Of a stretch of 8,615 nt of DNA, positions 1 to 6,705 are shown piece by piece (within the stretch, counting starts at the first letter, position 1; each line of letters opens with the position of its first letter). The position numbers were made by a program, and so were the translations under genes. The notes beneath the pieces were generated by a model. It did no database searches, was not told the origin of the DNA, and saw nothing but the letters and a program-made list of their open reading frames with translations. This stretch comes from Gammaproteobacteria bacterium (GTDB lineage: Bacteria; Pseudomonadota; Gammaproteobacteria; DSM-16500). The DNA is taken from positions 1-8,615 of the forward strand of contig JAJONP010000074.1 of assembly GCA_021323555.1 (NCBI GenBank), given 5' to 3'.

Positions 1-102
1 TCAATCAGCCTAAGTGCAATGCACTACTCGAATAGTAGCATGGCAAGCGCAAACGCAGGTATTACTATCCCATTACTCATCACGATAGGGTATGGTTTTT
101 AG
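1..102 (+). CDS. C-terminal fragment of a PagL-like outer-membrane lipid A deacylase (acyloxyacyl hydrolase family)
   Basis: The gene enters from the left edge, and its last 33 codons are visible, ending in TAG at 100-102. The visible peptide contains His-Tyr-Ser-Asn (codons at 22-33), then Asn-Ala-Gly, then an alternating hydrophobic strand ending in Phe. Known of the family: PagL-type lipid A 3-O-deacylases (PF09411) are small outer-membrane beta-barrels whose His-x-Ser motif near the C-terminus supplies catalytic His and Ser. A C-terminal aromatic residue is the usual barrel-assembly signal. Inference: this is the tail of such an enzyme, which would remove an acyl chain from lipid A. Oddity: about twelve residues after the Ser, where PagL of Pseudomonas has its Glu, this protein has Thr. 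The neighbour is mrdA, 35 nt downstream, with no terminator between. The call rests on a short stretch; another barrel protein is the main alternative. Confidence 0.5.
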   Translation, partial: SISLSAMHYSNSSMASANAGITIPLLITIGYGF

Positions 103-137
103 ATGCCTAAATCTTTGCAATACGGTAAACTTCGGAC

Positions 138-2003
138 ATGAAAGAACGTATCGCGCTTAAAAACTATCTTCAAGAAATTCGGCTCATCAGGCAGCGTTGT
201 GCTGCCGTATTCATTTTAATGGCTATTTTAATTTTACTCTTAATCATTCGGCTAGGTTTTCTGCAATGGATTAAACATGATCTTTATACGACTCTTTCAA
301 AAAAAAATTGGCTTGATCTTGTGCCCATCGAACCCACACGTGGGCTCATCTACGACCGTAATGGGATTTTATTAGCTGAAAATCTTCCCATATTTAGCTT
401 AGATATTATCCCTGATAAAATAAAAAACTTGTCTCAATTACTGACGACTATCGGAAAAATTATTTCGCTGAACGAGACTGACATTATTCAATTCCGAAAA
501 GCGCTTAAACAACACCGCCGTTTTGATGAAGTTCCCTTAAAATTTCGTTTATCAGAAGCAGAAGTTGCGCGGTATTATGAAAATCAATATCGCTTTCCAG
601 GCACATTGGTTAAAGCACGTTTAATTCGACATTATCCTTTGAATAATAGAATAGGTCACGTACTAGGCTATGTAGGACGCATTAATTCACAGGAACTCGC
701 AAATATTGATGCGAGCAACTACAGCGCAACGCACTATATTGGTAAATTAGGCATTGAAAAATTTTACGAAGATGATTTACATGGCACAGTAGGCTATGAA
801 CAAGCAGAAAATGATGCTAGCGGGCATCCTATACGTATACTTAGCCAAATCAAACCCATTCCGGGAAAAGATTTATATCTCACGATTGATAGTAAATTAC
901 AAATCGCTGCAGAAGAAGCGCTGGCTGGACACAATGGTGCCATTGTCGTCATAGCACCCAGCACAGGGCAGATTCTTGCGATGGTCAGTGAACCGACTTT
1001 TGATCCTAATTTATTTGTCTCAGGTATTAGCAATCAAGATTTCCAACAATTACAACAAGCCCCTGGCAAGCCACTTTATAATCGAGCGTTACGCGGATTA
1101 TACCCAATGGCATCCACCATTAAGCCTTATATTGCATTAGAAGGATTAGATTCTGGTATCGTAACAACAGATTTTACTATTTTTGACCCGGGCTGGTATC
1201 AACTCCCTCACAGTAAACATATATTCCATGATTGGAAACCCAAAGGCCATGGCACTGTTGATTTAACTCATGCCTTATTGAGCTCATGTGACACTTATTT
1301 TTTTACACTGGCTCACCTCATGGGTATTGAGCCTATTGATAACATATTAAATCGTTTTGGTTTTGGTGAGTTAACAGGTATTGACACGGGTGAAGAGTTG
1401 CCAGGCGTTATTGCATCGCCCGCCTGGAAACATCGCACAAAACAGTTACCTTGGTATGAAGGAGACACCCTTATTTCAGCCATTGGGCAAGGTTATATGC
1501 AAGCAACACCTTTACAACTTGCAGAAGGTGTTGCCATCATTGCAAATCATGGAAAACGTTTGATACCGCATTTTTTACTTGCAGAGCAAGACACTGGAAA
1601 ATCCCCAGAGGCACAAGCCTCTATTGAATTACCTCCCGTCCGACTATCCAATGAAAACTATTGGAAAACTATTATTGACGCCATGCAAAAAGTTATCACA
1701 TCACCCTTTGGCACAGGCTATTATCATTTTGGTCATGATATGCCATACACAATTGCAGGAAAAACAGGTACTGCCCAAGTTTACGCAATCAGGCACCGTG
1801 ATGAGACAGGAAAAAGTGAAGATCAAGATAATATGCCTGAACAATTACGCGATCATTCATTATTTGTTGCATTCGCACCTGTTGAAGAACCTCAGATCGC
1901 CATCGCCGTAGTTGCTGAGCACAGTAAAATCGCTGCAGGTATCGCACGAACTGTACTAGATTATTATTTCAAGGAGAACACAACCCATGGCCTTTACCAA
2001 TAG
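138..2003 (+). CDS. mrdA: Penicillin-binding protein 2, elongasome peptidoglycan DD-transpeptidase
   Basis: PBP2 crosslinks new lateral-wall peptidoglycan in partnership with RodA and keeps cells rod-shaped. The protein has 621 residues, against about 633 in E. coli. It has a short cytoplasmic N-terminus, one membrane anchor (about residues 22-43), a pedestal/dimerisation region with the PTRGLIYDRNG motif (66-76), and a C-terminal transpeptidase domain. The three active-site motifs are present: STIK (Ser326 nucleophile, Lys329), SCD (383-385) and KTGT (542-545). Asp350, Asp365, His371 and Cys384 correspond to the zinc-binding set described for Acinetobacter PBP2. The ATG at 138 lines up with the usual PBP2 start, just ahead of the anchor, although the sequence in front of it (ACTTCGGAC) is a poor ribosome binding site. 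The 3' end overlaps rodA by 17 nt, which indicates translational coupling. An A9 run lies at 299-307 (codons 54-57). Confidence 0.97.
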   Translation: MKERIALKNYLQEIRLIRQRCAAVFILMAILILLLIIRLGFLQWIKHDLYTTLSKKNWLDLVPIEPTRGLIYDRNGILLAENLPIFSLDIIPDKIKNLSQLLTTIGKIISLNETDIIQFRKALKQHRRFDEVPLKFRLSEAEVARYYENQYRFPGTLVKARLIRHYPLNNRIGHVLGYVGRINSQELANIDASNYSATHYIGKLGIEKFYEDDLHGTVGYEQAENDASGHPIRILSQIKPIPGKDLYLTIDSKLQIAAEEALAGHNGAIVVIAPSTGQILAMVSEPTFDPNLFVSGISNQDFQQLQQAPGKPLYNRALRGLYPMASTIKPYIALEGLDSGIVTTDFTIFDPGWYQLPHSKHIFHDWKPKGHGTVDLTHALLSSCDTYFFTLAHLMGIEPIDNILNRFGFGELTGIDTGEELPGVIASPAWKHRTKQLPWYEGDTLISAIGQGYMQATPLQLAEGVAIIANHGKRLIPHFLLAEQDTGKSPEAQASIELPPVRLSNENYWKTIIDAMQKVITSPFGTGYYHFGHDMPYTIAGKTGTAQVYAIRHRDETGKSEDQDNMPEQLRDHSLFVAFAPVEEPQIAIAVVAEHSKIAAGIARTVLDYYFKENTTHGLYQ

Positions 2004-3120
2004 CGCTTCTCCATTTCCTCCACACAATCCTCCTGCGCCTGTATTTTGGCAAAAAATCCATATTGATATTTATTTATTTTTAGGAATATTTTTATTAATG
2101 ACAATGGGGTTATTTATCTTGTATAGCGCGAGCAGCGAAAACTCTATCGTTATCAGGCAACAAGTCTTGCATATCAGTATCGCAATTATCGTAATGCTCT
2201 TATTCGCTCAAATTCCACCAATGATGTATAACCGATGGGCAGTTTGGTTTTATAGCATAAGCTTATTACTTCTTTTTGCCGTGTTAATCATAGGGCATAC
2301 AGGAAAAGGCGCAGAACGTTGGCTGAATTTAGGCATTCTACGTTTTCAACCCTCTGAACTCATGAAACTAGCTTTACCTCTTTTTTTAGCCATGTATTTT
2401 CATCATATTCATTTACCATTAACAAAAAAATCGCTGTTAATGTCTCTTATTATTATTTTAGTACCTGCTTTACTCACTGCAAAACAACCTGATCTCAGTA
2501 CAGCTATTTTGCTCATCATCGCAGGGGGAGGTGTATTATTCCTTGCAGGTTTAAGTGGACGTTTATTGGGTATGATGTTGGGTTTAGCTGCGCTCGGCGC
2601 ACCTGTTTTTTGGTATCTTCTTCATGATTATCAGCGACAACGTGTACTCACTTTTTTAAATCCCGAGCGTGACCCATTGGGCGCAGGTTATCATATTATT
2701 CAATCCAAAATTGCGATAGGATCAGGCGGTTTCTTTGGCAAAGGCTGGCTCAACGGTTCTCAATCCCATCTGCATTTTTTACCAGAGCATACAACTGATT
2801 TTATTTTTGCAGTTTGTGGTGAAGAATTTGGTTTTTTAGGAAATATTATTTTAATTTCAATTTTTATGGCAATTATCCTACGCGGGCTTTATATCACCGT
2901 ACATGCGCAAGATACATTTTCACGTCTATTAGCTGGAAGTTTAACAATTACTTTATTTTTCTCATTTTTTATTAATATGGGAATGGTGACAGGTATTTTA
3001 CCTGTGATGGGTTTACCTCTACCCTTTATCAGTTATGGAGGCTCCTCCATGGTGACACTCATGGCCAGTTTAGGCATTTTAATGTCTATTCAAACACACA
3101 GAAAATTAATCACGACATAG
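1987..3120 (+). CDS. mrdB: RodA, elongasome peptidoglycan glycosyltransferase (SEDS family)
   Basis: RodA (also named rodA) is the multi-pass inner-membrane polymerase that makes glycan strands from lipid II, paired with PBP2. The 377-residue protein is close to the E. coli length (370) and is hydrophobic throughout, with about ten membrane segments. Family hallmarks are visible: AERWLNLG (109-116), FQPSELMKLAL (120-130), FLNPERDPLGAGYHIIQS (223-240), and FLPEHTTDFIFAV (264-276), in which Asp271 corresponds to the catalytic Asp of SEDS polymerases. The C-terminal signature PLPFISYGGSSM lies at 344-355. A strong Shine-Dalgarno AAGGAG (1971-1976), 10 nt before the ATG and inside the end of mrdA, supports this start. 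The N-terminal 20 residues are Pro-rich and slightly longer than in E. coli. The stop lies only 18 nt from the end of the convergent ATPase gene, with no hairpin between them. Confidence 0.96.
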   Translation: MAFTNSASPFPPHNPPAPVFWQKIHIDIYLFLGIFLLMTMGLFILYSASSENSIVIRQQVLHISIAIIVMLLFAQIPPMMYNRWAVWFYSISLLLLFAVLIIGHTGKGAERWLNLGILRFQPSELMKLALPLFLAMYFHHIHLPLTKKSLLMSLIIILVPALLTAKQPDLSTAILLIIAGGGVLFLAGLSGRLLGMMLGLAALGAPVFWYLLHDYQRQRVLTFLNPERDPLGAGYHIIQSKIAIGSGGFFGKGWLNGSQSHLHFLPEHTTDFIFAVCGEEFGFLGNIILISIFMAIILRGLYITVHAQDTFSRLLAGSLTITLFFSFFINMGMVTGILPVMGLPLPFISYGGSSMVTLMASLGILMSIQTHRKLITT

Positions 3121-3138
3121 CTTAATTACAGCAAGTCT

Positions 3139-4296
3139 TTACAATAATTCATCTCCCCATAACCGAGTAATAAATGTTTTCCAATGTAAACAAAGTATTT
3201 TTCCGTATTTTTTCTCAATAGGATCTTGAGAAATAAGAATAAGCTGTTTAAATATATTTTCTTCCTCAATAGCTTCTAATCCTTTCATATCACGTGCTGT
3301 CACTTTACGCGTTGCCTTGGTTTCAATAGCAGTGTGGTCTCCCACTACAAAATCCACTTCATGTTGACGCGTACTACGCCAAAAACTTAACGACTCCGAC
3401 CGACGGCGGTAACTTAAGTAACTTCTTAATTCCATTCCAATCCAATGCTCAAAACTCCGGCCATATAAATCAGAATTCCGATCAAGCACTTGTGTTTGAG
3501 CAAGTGTATGGGCTACTCCTGTGTCAAAAAAATAAAATTTTGCTGTTGCAATCGCTTTTCTTTTTTTTGATTGCGTCCATGGGAGTAATGAAAAACCGAC
3601 CAATGTATCTTCGAGGATAGAATAATATTCTCTAATCGTGGAGGCAGGAACAGCAGTGTCACTAGCAAGTTGAGTAAAATTAAGTAATTGACCATTCATG
3701 AAAGCAGCTGTTGTTAAAAACCGAGAAAATGGAGGCAACTTACGAATTAACCCTTCTGCTTGAATTTCTTCACGCAAATAGCTTTGCACATAAGCGTTCA
3801 ATTCCTCTATGGAGTTATCGCTAGCATAGACTGTCGGCAACCCCCCAAAACGTAGATAATGATCTAAATTAAAATGTGGAATTTCACTAAAGCTCAACGG
3901 ATATAATGCAGCTGTCCATGCTCTACCTGCTAACAAATTAGCACGACCTCGCTTTAATTTTCGAGCACTGCTGCCTGTCAACAGAAAGCAAAGTTTTCTT
4001 TTTTCAATTAAGCGATGCACTTCATCCAGCAACTCAGGGATTTTCTGAATTTCATCAATGACAATTATGTTTTTTTGTGATGACAGTTGAGCATCAATGA
4101 TCTGTTCCAATTCCCACGGCCCAGCAGAAAGTCTAAGATAGAGTTCCGAACGTAATAAATCGAGGATAATCGCTTGCGAGGCGAGCTGTTGATCGATGAG
4201 ATAGCTTTTTCCCGTGGCTCTAGGCCCTAACAGGAAAAAAGATTTTTTTTTCAGCAGGTTGAGTAAATCTAACTGTCTTTTATAAATATTAGCCAT
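3139..4296 (-). CDS. AAA+ ATPase with winged-helix-like middle and DUF4143/PD-(D/E)XK-like C-terminus (copy 1)
   Basis: This is a predicted cytoplasmic ATP-binding protein of the AAA_14/DUF4143 group; no cellular role is established for most members. Residue numbers are from the preferred ATG at 4296 (385 aa). Walker A GPRATGKS is at 24-31 and Walker B IIVIDE at 77-82. A sensor-like LLTGSS is at 105-110, and LAGR at 122-125. A helix-turn-helix-like stretch spans about 205-237, followed by YFFDTG (255-260). The C-terminal EVDFVV (313-318) and the later ExK (Glu325, Lys327) resemble a PD-(D/E)XK nuclease core, so DNA cleavage or binding is possible but unproven. The frame stays open to an ATG at 4356 (405 aa). 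I prefer 4296 because family members usually place Walker A about 20-30 residues from the start; neither start has a good Shine-Dalgarno. The gene follows the related copy on the same strand and may be cotranscribed with it. A9 encodes the lysines just before Walker A. Confidence 0.85.
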   Translation of the reverse strand: MANIYKRQLDLLNLLKKKSFFLLGPRATGKSYLIDQQLASQAIILDLLRSELYLRLSAGPWELEQIIDAQLSSQKNIIVIDEIQKIPELLDEVHRLIEKRKLCFLLTGSSARKLKRGRANLLAGRAWTAALYPLSFSEIPHFNLDHYLRFGGLPTVYASDNSIEELNAYVQSYLREEIQAEGLIRKLPPFSRFLTTAAFMNGQLLNFTQLASDTAVPASTIREYYSILEDTLVGFSLLPWTQSKKRKAIATAKFYFFDTGVAHTLAQTQVLDRNSDLYGRSFEHWIGMELRSYLSYRRRSESLSFWRSTRQHEVDFVVGDHTAIETKATRKVTARDMKGLEAIEEENIFKQLILISQDPIEKKYGKILCLHWKTFITRLWGDELL

Positions 4297-4389
4297 GTTA
4301 TTACTGTAACAAAGCTTATCGGTATAATCAACAATAGTATTGCTGATTATTCGCATATACAGCGATAGAGATGTGAATTATTCATTAAC

Positions 4390-5541
4390 TTAAGCGATAA
4401 ATTCTAAATAATTCGATTGATTAATAGTAGTATAGTGCGCATTGGGATAAGCACTTAGCCAATCTTTTGGTGCTTTAACCGCTTGGTTTCCCCACTTAAA
4501 CTCATAAGCAAATAATTGCCCTTCTCTCTCTTCAATTAAATCAATTTCTTTTTGATCCCACGTGCGCCAAAAATAATTGTTAACAGACATTGCAGTATAG
4601 TTTTGTTTTTTAATACGCTCTATAAATAAGAAATTTTCCCATAAACGCCCTACATCATCACGCAGATTAAGCGGGTTGAAATTTGCAATTAACGCATTAC
4701 GAATGCCATTATCATAAAAATAATATTTGCTCTTTTTGGTTATTTCCTTTCGAAGATTACGACTAAAACCCCGTAAATTATAAAGTACAAAACCTTTTTC
4801 TAATAAATCGAGATAACGCGATATCGTTTTAACATCAATCCCTAATTTTTGTGCAAGCTCAGTATGAGAGACTTCATTACCTACTTGAAAAGCAATAAGT
4901 CTTACTAAATCCAACAAGGTTTTTGAATTTTTTACTTTATCCAGTTCTAAAATATCTTTTAATAAATAAGAATGCGCTATCTCAGTGATATTCACGCGCT
5001 TTTCATTTTGATTTTTTGCCGAAATGATTTCAGGATAACTGCCATAAATGAGATATTCTTCAATATTTTTTTTAAGCTCAAAGGAGGAAAATTGCTTCAA
5101 TAATTCTATTTGTGCAATAGGATATAATATTAATGTTTTTTTTCTACCTGTCAGTGGCTCGCTTACTTGCCCTGATAACTCAAAAGAAGAAGAACCTGTT
5201 GCCACAACGCGCAGGGATGGTATCTGATCAACCATGATTTTTAACACTGCACCAATATGAGGTATTTTTTGTGCTTCATCAATTACAATTAATTCATAGC
5301 CCGCCACGTATTCCTTAATAGCCTTAAAATCTGCGGAACCTAATGTCGTTTGGACCATCAAATCATCTCCAGAATCAAATTTGTACTTATAAGCACTCTT
5401 CTTAAGATAATGGCGTATAAATGTTGTCTTCCCTACCTGGCGAGCGCCATAAATAATGAATACTTTACCCACCTGAAGGTCATCAAACAAATTTTGATAA
5501 TATCTTGAAATATAATGGTTATTCTGCACGCTGATCCTCAT
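4390..5541 (-). CDS. AAA+ ATPase with winged-helix-like middle and DUF4143/PD-(D/E)XK-like C-terminus (copy 2)
   Basis: This is a second predicted ATP-binding protein with the same architecture as its downstream neighbour but clearly diverged sequence, so the pair looks like an old duplication or a two-gene module. Numbering is from the ATG at 5541 (383 aa): Walker A GARQVGKT at 32-39, Walker B LIVIDE at 84-89, a sensor-like VVATGSSSFEL at 112-122, and LTGR at 130-133. A helix-turn-helix-like segment spans about 223-255, followed by YYFYDNG (273-279). EIDLIE (332-337) and YEFKW (346-350) form the DUF4143 acidic/lysine core resembling PD-(D/E)XK nucleases. A TTG at 5547 would add two residues, but the ATG is simpler. 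No Shine-Dalgarno is obvious. A sigma70-like promoter lies just upstream (5562-5590). Known of the family: common in bacteria and archaea, often in several copies, with function mostly unknown. No partner toxin, methylase or transposase is visible nearby. Confidence 0.87.
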   Translation of the reverse strand: MRISVQNNHYISRYYQNLFDDLQVGKVFIIYGARQVGKTTFIRHYLKKSAYKYKFDSGDDLMVQTTLGSADFKAIKEYVAGYELIVIDEAQKIPHIGAVLKIMVDQIPSLRVVATGSSSFELSGQVSEPLTGRKKTLILYPIAQIELLKQFSSFELKKNIEEYLIYGSYPEIISAKNQNEKRVNITEIAHSYLLKDILELDKVKNSKTLLDLVRLIAFQVGNEVSHTELAQKLGIDVKTISRYLDLLEKGFVLYNLRGFSRNLRKEITKKSKYYFYDNGIRNALIANFNPLNLRDDVGRLWENFLFIERIKKQNYTAMSVNNYFWRTWDQKEIDLIEEREGQLFAYEFKWGNQAVKAPKDWLSAYPNAHYTTINQSNYLEFIA

Positions 5542-5554
5542 AATCAATAAAATA

Positions 5555-5573
5555 TAAGGACATGTTATCCTTA
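5555..5573. repeat. Small palindrome overlapping the -10 box of the ATPase promoter
   Basis: TAAGGA (5555-5560) and TCCTTA (5568-5573) are perfect 6-bp inverted arms around a 7-nt centre, CATGTTA. The centre contains most of the -10 hexamer proposed for ATPase copy 2. The position is what one would expect of a repressor operator, but arms this short can arise by chance in AT-rich DNA. Confidence 0.35.
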
Positions 5574-5590
5574 AAATATGCCAATTTCAA
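5562..5590 (-). promoter_or_regulatory. Putative sigma70 promoter for the ATPase pair
   Basis: Read on the minus strand, TTGAAA (5585-5590, five of six matches to the -35 consensus) is followed 17 nt later by TAACAT (5562-5567, four of six matches to -10). Transcription would start about 20 nt before the ATG at 5541. Spacing is optimal and placement fits, but this is a pattern match only. Confidence 0.45.
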
Positions 5591-5754
5591 GGAGTGGATT
5601 TATTTCGAACAGTGTCGCCCGCATCATTTTTACAAAGGTAATCACAGAGTAAAATGAACATCCGCAAATCATTCTAATAGTTTCTATATTTTCCTGCACG
5701 TCTGCCCCTAACATCAGATACAATTCAGATAATAAAAAACCGAAGGCCATTACC

Positions 5755-6705
5755 ATGAAACGATTTTTTGTTTTTTTCATATGGAATATTTTTTTGATTT
5801 CTTTAGCGACTGCAAACGCACAGTTTACTGATCGCCATGATGTAAAGCTATTCATTCAACAGATGGTCAAACAGCATCACTTTCACGAAGCTCAACTCCA
5901 TGCCTTATTTGATTCGGTTAAAATCAGACCGCTTATTATTAAAAAAATTAAATTTCCTTTTGAAAAAAAACCCTGGCCTATTTATCAACGGCTTTTCATC
6001 ACAGAGTGGCGTATTCGCAAAGGTGTTGAATTTTGGGACCGCCACCAAGCCGTATTAGCACGAGTTGAAAAAGAATATGGTGTGCCTGCGAGTATTATCG
6101 TGGCAACGCTCGGGGTCGAGACAAGATATGGCTCAAACACTGGTCAATTTAGGGTCATTGACGCATTATCTAATATTGCATTTAGCAATAACCCACGCGC
6201 GCGTTTTTTCCGCTATGAGCTTGAAGAATTTTTGTTACTAGCACGTGAACAAAAACTTGATCCCCTTAAAATAACAGGCTCTTATGCAGGTGCAATGGGA
6301 CAGCCCCAATTTATGCCTAGCAGTTATCGGCACTATGCTGTCAGTTTCAACCATGGCAACAAAATTGATCTTAACCATAATGAATCTGACATTATTGCAA
6401 GCATTGCCAATTTCTATAAAATACACGGCTGGCAAACGAATCAACCTATTGTGATGCCTGCATCCATAACAAAACATCGATTTTCTTTACAAAATACTTT
6501 TATGAACCAAGCAAGTCAAACATTGGTAAAGAACAAATCTTATAAAATGATCACATTACCTTCTTATTGGGGAGATGAATATTGGTTTGGGTTTCATAAT
6601 TTTGATGTGATCAAACGCTACAATGCGAATAACTTATACGCGATGGCTATCGTGCAATTAAGCAATTATATTTCTACTCTCAGGGAGAAACGCGAGGATG
6701 TATAA
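5755..6705 (+). CDS. mltB: MltB-like lytic murein transglycosylase (GH103)
   Basis: MltB-type enzymes cleave the MurNAc-GlcNAc bond of peptidoglycan, leaving 1,6-anhydroMurNAc ends, in the periplasm. The 316-residue protein starts with a Sec signal peptide (residues 1-22, with Ala-Asn-Ala before the likely cut). The catalytic Glu122 sits in TLGVETRYGSNTG (118-130), and the family motif GSYAGAMGQPQFMPSSY spans 175-191. YNANNLYAMAIVQLS (289-303) matches the conserved C-terminal block. E. coli MltB is a lipoprotein of about 361 residues; this one has no lipobox cysteine, so it is predicted soluble in the periplasm rather than outer-membrane anchored. The ATG is supported by GAAGG 8 nt upstream and by the signal peptide beginning exactly there. 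It overlaps rlpA by 8 nt, so the two are probably cotranscribed. An A8 run lies at 5963-5970. Confidence 0.95.
   Translation: MKRFFVFFIWNIFLISLATANAQFTDRHDVKLFIQQMVKQHHFHEAQLHALFDSVKIRPLIIKKIKFPFEKKPWPIYQRLFITEWRIRKGVEFWDRHQAVLARVEKEYGVPASIIVATLGVETRYGSNTGQFRVIDALSNIAFSNNPRARFFRYELEEFLLLAREQKLDPLKITGSYAGAMGQPQFMPSSYRHYAVSFNHGNKIDLNHNESDIIASIANFYKIHGWQTNQPIVMPASITKHRFSLQNTFMNQASQTLVKNKSYKMITLPSYWGDEYWFGFHNFDVIKRYNANNLYAMAIVQLSNYISTLREKREDV

Larger units (their letters stand above)
5542..5754. other. Divergent intergenic region between ATPase copy 2 and mltB
   Basis: This 213-bp spacer separates divergent genes. On the minus side it carries the promoter-like pair and small palindrome described separately. 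On the plus side a good Shine-Dalgarno, GAAGG (5742-5746), sits 8 nt before the mltB ATG. TATATT (5685-5690) and TACAAT (5719-5724) are possible -10 boxes for mltB, but neither has a convincing -35. A minus-strand frame is open across most of this spacer into the mltB signal-peptide codons; I see no supported gene in it. Confidence 0.5.

Noticed and set aside
794..1033. Minus-strand open frame of 79 codons inside mrdA
   Set aside because: It is antisense to conserved PBP2 sequence and has no supporting start signal or motif.
1579..1911. Plus-strand open frame of 110 codons inside mrdA
   Set aside because: It lies wholly within the PBP2 transpeptidase domain in another frame, including the KTGT region. 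The peptide has no recognisable feature.
4297..4356. Longer start for ATPase copy 1 at 4356
   Set aside because: The extra 20 residues put Walker A unusually far from the N-terminus for the family, and there is no Shine-Dalgarno. It cannot be excluded because 4296 also lacks one.
5649..5754. In-frame upstream extension of mltB with a lipobox-like stretch
   Set aside because: The frame is open back to a stop near 5649 and includes a hydrophobic run before a Cys, but it has no ATG, GTG or TTG start. The Shine-Dalgarno and the signal peptide both point to 5755.
3121..5754. Insertion-sequence or integron boundaries around the ATPase pair
   Set aside because: I looked for terminal inverted repeats and target-site duplications near both ends and found none. 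Only the synteny argument supports insertion.
5571..5855. Minus-strand open frame of 94 codons across the mltB upstream region
   Set aside because: It overlaps the first 100 nt of mltB, whose signal peptide and Shine-Dalgarno are convincing. It has no good ribosome binding site and its protein resembles nothing I know.
6238..6477. Minus-strand open frame inside mltB
   Set aside because: It is antisense to the conserved MltB catalytic domain and best explained as a shadow of the real gene.
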